From assembly GCA_000226015.1 (NCBI GenBank), contig JH153473.1, positions 80,904 through 144,903 on the forward strand: DNA of 64,000 nucleotides. The letters are read 5' to 3'. The notes beneath the pieces were generated by a model. The model was given only the letters and a program-made list of their open reading frames with translations. It was not told the DNA's origin and did no database searches. Each line of letters starts with the position of its first letter. Positions within the stretch are counted from its first letter, which is position 1. The position numbers and the translations under genes were made by a program. This DNA comes from Mnemiopsis leidyi (Eukaryota > Ctenophora > Tentaculata > Lobata > Bolinopsidae). This document shows, piece after piece, positions 24,958-36,000 of this stretch.

Positions 24958-25102
24958 CATCAAGTTCTAGCTCGACAAAGGGATCGCTCTCCCCCAGTAG
25001 ATCTCTGTTGGGGAGTTTAACTGCGTTCTTCACCTGGATGACAAGACATCCCTCCTGACCCTTAAAGTCTACCGGAGCTGCTGCCCCACTCTTCTTCCCC
25101 AT
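24958..25102 (-). CDS. variable first exon A of the C2 gene (half C2 domain, calcium-type loop)
   Basis: From ATG at 25102 (MGKKSGAAAPVDFKGQ) to the phase-1 donor GATG|gtgagt at 24958/24957, 145 nt (48 codons plus G). An in-frame TGA is 15 bases upstream, so this is a genuine first coding exon. Encodes CLVIQVKNAVKLPNRDLLG then SDPFVELELDG: a textbook C2 start with both loop-1 aspartates (NRD, SDPF). The N-terminal MG followed by basic residues could be an N-myristoylation signal (inference). Spliced through the shared exons it gives about 209 residues before the window edge. Confidence 0.88.
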
Positions 25103-28100
25103 CAGTCTTCCTCCTCAACATCCGTCCTCATTACTGTTTCTTCCTAAACGGAGGATAGAGAGTTAGATTGAGACTGAGTGTATGGAAGATTTAACTATGT
25201 AAAACTAAATGTATATACAGTAGTAGTATAATTAAAGGGGTACGGTACTAATGTTAACACTTAACAACAATCTAGTAAGCTTTGACCATCTTAGCAGATT
25301 GGTTTAAGGAGTCTTTGTGAACATTTTGAAGAGATGACTGGCGTGAAAGAAGCTCCAAACCGCACAAATACACACGTGCAACATAAAGTCGGTGACACAT
25401 GAAGTGCTAGTACTTAGTAGAAGATCAAGGCAGGGCCAATTAGTGTCGTGCTTGTCGCATTAAGTAATTTTAGTGTCATTATTAGGAACCTATCGGCCAA
25501 ACACAAGCTTGGACTACTGCAGTAATCCTCTATTGTTGACAATTATATCATCATCAAATAAAATTTCGCCATACCAGTTCCAGGGCATCAATTCGCCAAA
25601 TTTACTAATCTTTTACGGATGTGTGTTATACAAACAACACAATTTCTTACGGATTGAGATTTTTATCTATCCCGAAGATTGTACAATCTACCTCTTGTAA
25701 AACCCTGACTTCACAAACTTTGACGAATCAGGCAATCTTATTCTACATCATACTGACCCAACAAGCTCCCAACCCGAGACACAGCTCAGGAGACAAGATA
25801 TACAATACATGATAGATTGCTAAACAAAATATAGGGCACAAAAAGCAAAGATTTCGCCGCCTGTACGACTTAAAGAGACTTAGGCGAGCCTCTACTGCTA
25901 ACCGAGCTCGGGAGTCGGGAAGTGATGCACGTGCTGGTAAACGGTTAGCACGTGCAGGACTTTGATACGTGCAGAATGTCACATCGCAGTCGTCAAGACA
26001 GGAAAACTTCCTACGTAAACTGCCTACCTAAAGTCACCGACTATGATAACTTGATGGTGCTGATGACCAACAGCAAATGTCAGAAATAGGTGAAATATAC
26101 TCTGCAAATGAGAGAGGGAAGCATTTACAAACTTAAGATATTTTTCTATTCGATACTTTTATTTGTGCTGACAATGAAATTGTCTCGACAGATATTTTAG
26201 TTGTAATCACAGATCAGGCCAGAAATCCAGCAATAGGATATTATGTTGCTTTAACGCGAAATTAAGAGCATATTTATTATAAGTATATGCGGGACAATGG
26301 TATTCCTTCTAGGGCCAAAGAGTTCATGTAACAGTAATGGCCCCGGGGACAAGTTGAACTGCTGAATCAGGTAGTTCTTCTTCAAAGTAGGATGTGTAGA
26401 AACTGGCAGCCGACACACTAACGGACAAAGTTGCTTTAAGAGGGGAGCTCGACTTAAATGTAACGAGGAGAATGCTAGAGATAAGTATGATATGTGCTGA
26501 TGACCAATATTTAAGTATGTGCAGTTAAATGTATCTGTAGTGTCACCAGTTCATTTTCGGCATCTAAGTCAGGGCGGGGATTCCATCAGCCGATAAGGAT
26601 TCATGATGTTGGTTCCAACGGTAAAGGCTAACTAGGAATTACACGATTTCAAAAACTCTGTCTAAGATCAAACTTAGGCAACAAAATTAACAGATAACAT
26701 TGGAGTCCCTTCCACTGCAGTCAATATAATTTTTATTGGGCAGTAGCTAGATCCTTAGCCTCATAGTTGCATTACAGCTGTATTTCTGTTGTTATTCGTT
26801 GGTCGCGTCTACAACAGGGGTGTGGACTTAATTAACGATTATAAGCACGTGCAAAACGCTCATGACACTGGACTATTGAGCTAACAGAAAACAGTGTCCT
26901 AGAAAATGGTAAGGAGGATTACATATAAATTAACAATAATATAACTCACTTTACGATATATTTAAACACGCACTGCATGCCCAGTATGAAAGTTTTCAAC
27001 AAAAAAGTCTAAAATTGTGAGGGACACACCCCTGTAATTGTGGAAATGTACACTACCAATGTTCACACATTTAGTCTTGTGTGAGACACCTGCTTCTTTT
27101 TACAACATCTTCATTACAGTGAGACTTGCACCCCAAAAGAGCAGCTCACTCGTTTCTTATAGGTGTGAGATAAGAGCAAACACAGATATATAGAAACTTA
27201 ATATTAGCACACCAAAAGACCAAGATGTACAGAAGGACTAAAATCACAGTTAGAAAAGCTGTGAATACTGTACAAGTTCACAGTTACTATCGTCTGCAAG
27301 ACCGTCATGAGAGGACCCAGCTATTATAATCTAGGTGCATGTCTTGCCCCATCTAGGAGAGAAGACTAAAGCTAGTGCTGGCGAGAACAGCAAGAGCTCT
27401 ATATAATGTCAGATCACTGGGATGTTCTTCTGTTCCTCAAGTTTAAATTATATTACTTTTAGCTTAAGTGGCCTGCCAGCACCTAAAAACGTTTGCTCCT
27501 ATCCGTAAGGACGATCTATAAAGAGACATATGGTTATATGATTTCTTGGGGATCTGACCAGTTCAAAGATCCAGCTTACCAGGGCGCAAACAGTTGTTAC
27601 CAGTCAATTTCCTAGGTTTGAACTCATTGATAAGAAACATTTTCCCAAACATTCAATGGTTAATTGATTTATAATTAATTGATCTAAAACTAAACGTGTC
27701 TCAAAAGCGTACATTTTATTTCTTAAAACATTTTTTGCAGAATGTTTTCAGTAAGTTCTAAGAGGCGGCGTCATTCTTCCTATATCTATTAATCAAGTCT
27801 GTTACTTTAGAAACAAACTAGAATCTTGAAGGGATGGTCTACAGGTCGGCTGAGCGGATTTCGTAACTTCTGTTGACGTCCGGACTAGAGACCTGCCCAA
27901 ACACTAAGAATAACATACAGGACTTAATGGTGACCTGCGGAAAGGGAAACAGATGGAAACTTCTAACCTACTACAAAGTAGCAAGGAAACTAAACAAGAA
28001 ACATGCAGGTAATACTGCGTTGTGCAAGTGTTGCTTTAAGTAGAGACAGTTAACAGTGAGTATAGAGGGGGGCGATGGGGGCTGGGTTAACGGGACCAGG

Positions 28101-28535
28101 AATCTAATGGGACCTAACCAGACCCATTACACTCGATAGTACTGTCTTCCCATCCTGGGTCGATCTGTTGACCTCCACTTTTCCTCCACCAGCTACTAAT
28201 TGTACTGTTCATTCAATGAGGATGTGTAACACTTATGTGAACAGTAACATAAACAATCAAAAAGTAAGAAAAATCCAGACGGAAAGGCAAACTAATTACA
28301 GAAAATCCGTCAAAGTTTCAATGCTAGACGTACGACTTGATATTCTTCACCGCCCTAACACACAATCTTCCTTATCTACCGACTACCTTGCTATTGTTAC
28401 AGAATTAACTATTTTAAACTATGTCTGGATACAAACTTTAATATGTCAATATCTCGATTCAACTATGCAATGTCTTTGTTTCAGCCTAGCACACGACAAC
28501 TACACCGTACAGCAAGGTAACAGGAAACTTTACGT
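25103..28535. other. gene-poor stretch upstream of the C2 gene
   Basis: No supported gene. It should contain the promoter of variable exon A. CACGTG boxes at about 25374, 25929, 25949 and 26847, several extended to GCACGTGCA. Confidence 0.4.
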
Positions 28536-28871
28536 TCATCCCTCCACGTCAAAGTAGTTAAGTATCGAACGACTGCGGCTGAAACACCCATTGACATTTA
28601 GATGAGTGCGTGTCACCATCCTCACCCAGAAGGAGGAGACAATTACAGAAGAGTACTGGGACTGCTGTTTAATGGGTTGCAGCCCGGCTGATAGAGAGGT
28701 CTGTGTGGAAGGTAGATGCAGATGAGGGACGTGAGGGGGACGAGGGACAATGCATACCTTCCAGTGTACCCTACACATCCTTTGCATAATTTGCTGGGCT
28801 GCCCACTTAACAATGGAGGTACACAGACACTCAGGACTAAAAACAGGATCAAGGCGATCAGGATCTGGCGA
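28536..28871 (-). CDS. possible exon pair of an unknown gene
   Basis: Minus strand: a good pyrimidine-rich acceptor (cacctcttccctcctcgccag) lies just above about 28846, a donor ACTGGAAG|gtatgc near 28757, then a 57-bp intron-like piece ending ttccacacag and an exon running to a stop at 28536. With the intron removed, two frames stay open: a Cys-containing one (SPECLCTSIVKWAAQQ) and a hydrophobic one (ILIALILFLVLSVCV). No family recognised and no ATG found, so any start lies in an upstream exon. Weak; possibly chance. Confidence 0.2.
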   Translation of the reverse strand, partial: SPDPDRLDPVFSPECLCTSIVKWAAQQIMQRMCRVHWKVCIVPRPPHVPHLHLPSTQTSLSAGLQPIKQQSQYSSVIVSSFWVRMVTRTHLNVNGCFSRSRSILNYFDVEG

Positions 28872-30003
28872 GGAGGGAAGAGGTGCAAACAGCAAAGTGT
28901 AATAAAGTTCGTTAAGTGTGAGAAGAATTACTATATGTATATCTTTAAGCAAGTCATATTACCGAGCAATTAAAAGAGATCGCATCTTCTCTAAAAATTT
29001 TTTTCACTAAAAGTTAACTTTAAGTTGGTGGGGCGACACGTGAATCTCCCATTTAAATCGTTAGAGATCAACAAAGTGTAATGTGTAAATCCGGGTTTTT
29101 ACAATAGAGCATGACTTGGTCTTTAGTCACCATAAAATTACTGAATGATGTTCAAACCGGGCCGGGGCAGCTGGCGTGCTTGTTGGAGAGACTGATGCTA
29201 TTGGTACATCGGTGTGAGATTTCTTCAGCTCACTTTTACACAGATTATATCACCTCTGATTGTTGGGATATCACTAACAAGGAGAAACGCAGCTGCAGAA
29301 GGTGGTAATTTGGCCGATACTTTTGAAGCAAGTTCCGTTACAAGCGATGGGGCCGTTTTCATGCAATCGACGTATTTGAAAAACAAGCTATAACTAGGTC
29401 CGGCGAGAAGTAAACAATTATCAAATTTTAGACAATTTGTGGTTTTAAGTGGCGAGGGAACCTTTTTCAGGTCCTCATTTTGAGCAAGCTCGACTCCCAG
29501 AGGTGTGCACTGAATGATAACGGGTGTGTTCTGTTGTTGTGGGTGGGCCGAAGAATCAACGAAACTACATGATGTGTACCGAGCAGATATTTAACGGACA
29601 CGATTTCCACTGATAGTCAATTCAGAAAATGCAGAGGTTAAGTCGGATAATACCCGACTCGGCACGGTGCCGGTCCATACATTTTAGACAAGGAAGTTTG
29701 GGACACAGAAATATTCTACTTTGAAATGCGTGATTCGATCCAGGGTTTTTGATAAATTGGTAGGAAATACAACGGATTATAACCGAACGGGAAACCCGCA
29801 ATAGCTAATGGGAATAAATTTCGAACGGATCCAATGGGTCTATAATAATGTTTGGCAATTGTAAATATCCGATCAATTTGGGTCGACGTTACCATTTTCT
29901 CATTTCATAATGAGCTGATGCTATTTCTATGTTGATCTATTCAAAGATAGCAATTCAGCCACAAATAAGCAATGCTGCAGCATGAACAGAGGATTCAACT
30001 AGG

Positions 30004-30078
30004 GAGTCAAATCCCTACTTCGCTATCAAATCCCTACTACGCTATCAAATCCCTATTACGCTATCAAATCCCTACTAC
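30004..30078. repeat. 19-bp tandem repeat
   Basis: About four copies of gctatcaaatccctactac with single-base changes. Confidence 0.85.
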
Positions 30079-30536
30079 CCTAGTAAGTAAGTTTACAGGG
30101 ACATCTTAGAAGGTAGAAACAACGGGAACAACTAATAGTGTCAGTATTGGAGCTGCAATCTGGCCACGGTGTATCAGGCGAGGTTTCAGCAGAAGCTTGT
30201 CCTTAACATTGGACCAAACTCTAACTTTCTACTATTCCACCAAGACATCTCATCCTGCCCTAATTGAGCCTCTAAAACCAAACAACCTTGTACTTCGAAC
30301 AACTTAACACGGTAAATCACGGACGTTCTATGATCACATAACTATATAACTATAAGTATCCTATAATTCTCACGTCCTTAGTTTCTCCTGTTGCTCATAC
30401 GAATACGATCTAGGATACGATTCAGCAATTATCGAAGCTCTTATACAGGATATCTAGTTGACAATTCTTCCTACCATCCGAAGCGTCCTAACGGATGTAA
30501 GACAAGCGATGGATTGTAGGAAAATTCAAATTATAT

Positions 30537-30770
30537 CTTCAAACACAAGATACACTAAACAAACACAAGATACACTAAACAAACACAAGATACACTAAAC
30601 AAACACAAGATACACTAAACAAACACAAGATATACGAAACAAACACAGATACACTAAACAAACACAGGATACGCTAAACAAACACAAGATACACTAAACA
30701 AACACAAGACACACTAAACAAACACCAGATACACTAAACAAACACACTAAACAAACACACTTAAAAAACA
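30537..30770. repeat. 20-bp tandem repeat
   Basis: About eleven copies of aaacacaagatacactaaac. The first units are exact; later ones degrade into aaacaaacacac. Confidence 0.92.
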
Positions 30771-31738
30771 CACAATATTGCTGCCACCACACCAATAATC
30801 CCGACAGCGAGCAGGAAAAGTACGACTAAAATAAACGACTTGTTTGCAGTGTCGAGGATATTCTACTCTAGCTCGATGTGGAGCAAGCCATTGTTCCTGG
30901 ATCATTGTGACATAACGGTTAAGTGTGAACTTTATTGTCACCGGACCCAGCCTTGTTCTGTAAAAACAAACTAATTCAATAGACTTGTATATATGTTAAT
31001 TGGAAGTTAGCTGGATATCACTAGGGGGTGATAAATGATGCGTTATAGGGCGGGAGTTGGTTAGGATCACGTTTCTTTTCTGGGAAACAATGGTTAAATA
31101 ACATCGCGGTAACTGTAAGGTAAATTTAAAGTAAAGTTATTAAAGGTGCTGACATGCGTTATGGAAAAGTGGAACAAGGTCCGGCTATTCTTTGTCGTCT
31201 TTTCTAATGAAATGATTTAAAAACGACAAAGTTTAGGAATAGTCAAAATTTATACAGGTGGGCCAAAAATTAAAATTTCCGATTACATTTTTGTAGACAA
31301 CTTTTCTTCTGTTTAGCGACACGGACAATTCGCCTCTATTCCTTTCCTTAGGGCTCGTTCTCTTTGGTAGAAAATCCCTGCAGTTTAATGGGGCATTGTT
31401 TTGGAATCGCATATCGTAATGATGAACAAATAATGCAATTTTATTGAAGGAAACTATTGTGGAAATAATTCAGATGAACCCTTATAAACCAATCTAAAAT
31501 GAATTCAGTTCAATGTCGAAGATACAACTTATCAACTGATAGACAGCAGACATCAAGAACGATCCCTCGGTCCCCTGCTCTAGGCCAACTACGTAAACCT
31601 AAATTCGATCGTTCAACAATCATGACCCAGCTAATCAGACGAATAGCTTTTGTAAGCAGCACCGTCAATGGTTCAATACCTCGAGCAGATAGGGCTCCAC
31701 CCAGTTTGTGCCGGGACTAGTGGTCCACCATACGTCAT

Positions 31739-31862
31739 GTGACGTCATGTCACGTGGCGTGACGTCATGTCACGTGGCGTGACGTCATGTCACGTGGTGT
31801 GACGTCATGTCACGTGGTGTGACGTCATGTCACGTGGTGTGACGTCATGTCACGTGGTGTGT
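31739..31862. repeat. 20-bp array with a CRE and an E-box in each unit
   Basis: Six consecutive copies (31741-31860) of gacgtcatgtcacgtggygt. Each unit carries TGACGTCA, the full CREB/ATF palindrome, and CACGTG, the bHLH-ZIP E-box, spaced one helical turn apart. Only the C/T two bases after the E-box varies: C in the first two units, T in the rest. No gene start is recognised nearby, so the target, if any, is unknown. Confidence 0.93.
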
Positions 31863-33180
31863 TACGTTACGAATATCTTTATGTCCACTCTAATGAACTC
31901 AAAGCCACTTTGTAAGAATCCATGCACAGTTCATTAGATATGTTAGGAATATGCTGTCTACAGATCAAGGTGGTTTGCTCGTTGAGGGAGTTAAATAATG
32001 AAAATTGCCGGGTGACAGGTCCATCTTGTTTCGAAGGTAATCGTGTTCAGAAGGTTAGTAAGAAAGCAGTGTTGTATTCAACCCGAACTTCACAGTCTCG
32101 GGGACAATACACAGAAAGATACTGCAGTCTCTATCTTCTGGTGGGGATTGTCAGGATTCTGCTTCGCTGGCGGTACAAAAAAGTATGTCAAGCTCAACTT
32201 CAGTCTGTCTTAGAATATTGACTGACAGTCAACATTCAAATTAATAAAGTCGAATTATGTGCACCCCCTATCCAAAAAGAAAAACGGTTTTTGGTCTTAC
32301 AATCTTACTCTGTCAATACAAATACATAACAAAAAACTTGGAATAATTTTCCCATATTGAGAAAATTAATTTTAACACATTTTTTGTGTTATATGACAAT
32401 GATTGACCAATGAGAGGTTGGGAACGCTAATACGTGGCATAATAGAACATTTTTCACAACTAGGAAAAACTTTCTCTATAAACTTTCTTAAATAAAAAGA
32501 GCAGAGGTAAATTTTACGAGTAGTTGCTATTCGCAAACAAAAAGTGGAGATGTTTGGTCTGTAGAAACGTATAAATTTCATAGTATTGCTCCGGTTTCTC
32601 ACAGCAATTTTCCGCGATTCTTGCTCACATGGTTCGTTTTCTTGACGAAAGCAAAGAGTTGATCAAATTACCACTCTATTAACGGTCACAATTAACACAG
32701 ACGCCTTGGAGAAATTTACAATCAAACGATCTAGGAAATTATGCTTTAATTCGATAAAACTTACAACCTAAAATGAAACATACTAAATATGGAGCTAAGA
32801 AAGTGGATTATTTATTACAGTTTTTAAAGGAGGCTATCTACCTTTTCCAAAACGCCGACAAATGCTCAATCAAGCTATTCTACACAGTTAAGAGCTTAAA
32901 TACTTTTATTTGACCTGGGCGAAAAGTGCTGAAAACTTACCTCCTACCCTAAAGACAAACCATTCTCTGCTAGAATCAAATAAATGAAGATCCGGATGAA
33001 AAATTACCAAAAATCACGTCCATATTCACCATTACAGACGGGAAGAGGAATAACCAAACTGCCGGTAGATAGATAGCTTCTACCGGTAGTAAATAGCTTT
33101 ATAGTCACCTAACTACCGAGCACGGGCCATGACACGGATATTAGAATAGATATCTATCTTTTAGATTTACCAAGATCAAG

Positions 33181-33238
33181 TTGTGTCCTGTACGTGGTCA
33201 TTGTGTCCTGTAGGTGGTCATTGTGTCCTGTACGTGTC
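33181..33238. repeat. 20-bp tandem repeat, three copies
   Basis: Three copies of ttgtgtcctgtacgtggtca, the second with aggt in place of acgt. Confidence 0.85.
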
Positions 33239-33498
33239 TATTGTGTTGTATAGAACTTTACCTCATGTTCTATACTTGTTCCACACTTCCTACTTGGGAT
33301 GCTTGTTTGCAGGTACGAGCAGCACAGAAACAGAACACAGAAATGTGTTGTCTAGATCTACATAGTGAGATAAAGTAAAGTAACGCTAAAACAAAATATA
33401 GAACCACTGTCTAGTGTGGCCGTGAAATCATCCACTCCCAGAAGAGGACTCAAGAGTCTAGCTATCTTCTATTTCGTAAACACAACAGCAACTTATAT

Positions 33499-33560
33499 AT
33501 CAAGTGGCTGAGTGGTGCAGACCTTAGAGCCAAGACTCTGGCCGGTTGAATTGTAAACAC
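33499..33560 (+). other. tRNA-like fragment (A box and weak B box)
   Basis: TGGCTGAGTGG matches the RNA polymerase III A box. About 40 bases on, GGTTGAATTG resembles a decayed B box. Leu/Ser-tRNA-like, but I cannot fold an acceptor stem, so a decayed tRNA or SINE head is more likely than a working gene. It may belong to the SINE that follows. Confidence 0.35.
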
Positions 33561-33716
33561 ATGGCTGTTGGATACACCGAAGTAAAATATATGTTACATA
33601 TAAAATAGTGCAATTAGGAATTGCGGATATTTGCCTAATTGAAAGGGAAAACTCAAGTCGATATCAAGTTTAGTGCACCTAAGAAACGTTCTAAGGAGAA
33701 TTTAAAACTGGGAGAT

Positions 33717-33925
33717 GGGTTGGTGGTGTGGTGGTATCAGCCATGACCTCCTTCACACCCGGCAATCCTGGAGGAGTGCACTAAGGGCATTAGCCTATAC
33801 AATCTATGCCGAATGACCGGGAATCAGGGTGGAGACTGGAGGGTCTCCGATAAAATATCTAGACTCTTCCAGGTTGCCCCTTTAGTAAAACTGTAAAAGC
33901 CTGGGTGCTGGTACAACAAGTACAG
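33717..33925 (+). mobile_element. tRNA-derived SINE, copy 1
   Basis: The head reads ggttggtggtgtggtggtat with an A-box-like TGGTGTGGTGG, then a weak B-box region (cccggcaatcctgg). The body ends with gggtctccgataaaa...cttccagg...aactgtaaaagcctgggt. The same body sequence recurs inverted at 34849-34979, which shows it is a dispersed family rather than unique DNA. Exact ends and target duplication were not found. Confidence 0.65.
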
Positions 33926-34250
33926 AATTTCAAAAAGAACAAAAAAGCTGTTTTTAGTAAGAGCTGGCTAAGAATTACAATCGAAACAGAAAAATTATAT
34001 TACGTGTTAAGCAGCTGATAGATTTCCGCCAAGTTATCACCACGTAATTGGTATCGATCCAGCAGACCAATAATTGGTCAATCACCAGGTCAGACTCCCA
34101 GACAGCTTCATCAAAATATCAGGCCTTACTGACGGGTAAATAATCTCTCCTGGGAGGAGTAATATGGAGATCAGATGAGATCAGTTGTCATCCAATCAAA
34201 ACTACCATCGCTGTTATTAAATTTTAAATTGGCCTAAATTTTAAATTGGC

Positions 34251-34520
34251 CTAAATGAAATAATCAATATGACTTTTTCAGGGTTTGACAATAAAAAGTT
34301 AGTTGGAGAGTTATAGCAGAAACGGATTTTATAACCTAGACATGTTCAAACCATAAAAATTGAGCTTAAATGAAATAATCAAATATTGGTTTTATTTTCA
34401 AGGTGGGGCAACAAAAAGTTAGTTGGAGAGTTAGTTTAAAAGTTAGTTGAAGAGTTAGTTTAAAAGTTAGTTGAAGCAGAAACTGATTTCATAACCTAGA
34501 CGTGTTCACACCGTAAAGAA
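34251..34520. repeat. diverged direct duplication of about 120 bp
   Basis: Two copies that begin aaatgaaataatcaa, share aaaaagttagttggagagtta and end cagaaac...ataacctagac.tgttca. The second copy carries a further internal expansion of agttagtttaaaagttagttg. Confidence 0.8.
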
Positions 34521-34779
34521 CAATGAGATATCCAGTTTACCGAGAGACAGCATACAAACTAATACTGAATAGTTTTTTCAGGTGATCAATCACATCATTT
34601 TGTTGTTGCTTAAGCGACAATAATATGATAAGTGTCCAAGTTCATACAATTACAGCAGCTGCGGTACATTACCTTTGTTTTGGGTGCCCGCCAAATTCTA
34701 CAAATGCAAGATGCCTTTTCGAACTCTACTTCGGCACAGATCAGAGCATGTTTTGAACACTTCTTATGCTATTAAGTTA

Positions 34780-36000
34780 AAAGTTGCACAGTAACCAAGT
34801 TTCCAAATTACTCATTAATCAAGTTACCGAGTTTCACAGCAACCAAGTATTTGTATTTGTATTTATTACACCTGTACCTAGGCTTTTACAGTTAAACTGA
34901 AGGGGCTCCTGGAAGATTCCAGATCTTTTAACGGAGACCCTCCTCATTTTACTCTCAATTGCGGTTTCCCGGTCATTTGGCAAGTTACTCAGTAACCAGA
35001 AACCAAGTTACTCCGCAACCAAGTTACCAAGTTGCATTTATTCAGTCAAAAATTTAAGATGGAACGATTTTATCCCCACCAGAAATCAAGAAAATGAGGA
35101 GCAGGCTAACATTCTGGAAAGCTCAAAGAACCATAATCGATAGATAAGTAAGGAGGCCGGTGCTTTGTTGCATCGTTGGAGTGAGTATTCCAATTTCACG
35201 GTACAAGATGTGGTACACGAACAATCAGAACAATCAGAACAATCAGAATGGAGCACAGTTTCCCTACGTCAGGGCGACATCACTTACCCAACCGTTTACA
35301 GTTACTAATGAGTTGAAGCACCCAGGATGATGTACCCTATCTACAAGAGAATGAGAAGCATTACTGACAAAACAGTTACTAAGTCACCAAGTTACATAGT
35401 TACCAAGTTACTACGTTACTAAGTTACTTAATTACTTAGTGACTTAGTTATTAAGTAATCAAGTTACCTAGTAACTCAGTAACCAAGCACCCTACATTCT
35501 CGTATCTACGAGAAAATGAGCAGCACTATCGACATAACAGTTACTAAGTGACCAAGTTACAAGGTAACCAAGTTACCTTGTTATAAAGTTACTAAGTAAT
35601 CAAGTTACCCAGTAACTCAGTAACCTAGCACCCTACATTCTCGTATCAACTAGAGGATGAGCAGCACTATCGACATAACAGTTACTAAGTGACCAAGTTA
35701 CTAGGTAACCAAGGTACCTTGTCACTAAGTTACTAATTAATCAAGTTGCCTTGTTATCAAGTTACTAAGTAATCAAGTTACCTAGTAACTCAGTAACCCA
35801 GCACCCTACATTCTCGTATCTACTAGAGGATGAGCAGCAGTATCAACATAACAGTTACTAAGTGACCAAGTTACTAGGTAACCAAGGTACCTTGTCACTA
35901 AGTTTCTAAGTAATGAAGTTACCTAGTAACTAAGAAACCCAGCACTCTACGTTCTCGTATCTATTAGAGAATGAGCAGCACTATCGACATAACAGTTACG
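34780..36000. repeat. higher-order satellite of GTTAC/GTAAC units
   Basis: Short aagttac, gtaacc and gttacta units fill the region. From 35347 a higher-order unit recurs, marked by atgagcagcactatcgac at about 35347 (diverged), 35514, 35654, 35828 and 35970, spacing 140-174 bp. The array ends sharply at about 36000. GTTAC and GTAAC are reverse complements, so the array can fold on itself. Confidence 0.85.
34849..34979 (-). mobile_element. SINE copy 2, inverted and 5'-truncated, inside the GTTAC satellite
   Basis: The reverse complement matches the 3' part of the element at 33717-33925: atgaccgggaa, gagggtctccg, tcttccagg, gcccctt and aactgtaaaagcct in the same order. It ends in a short (atttgt)n tail, here seen as gtatttgtatttgtattt. 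Flanks on both sides are aaccaagta/caagttac satellite units, so it inserted into that satellite. The tRNA-like head is absent. Confidence 0.7.

Larger units (their letters stand above)
28953..33480. other. gene-poor stretch with simple tandem arrays
   Basis: No supported gene. Tandem arrays at 30004-30078, 30537-30770, 31739-31862 and 33181-33238 are listed separately. Confidence 0.4.
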
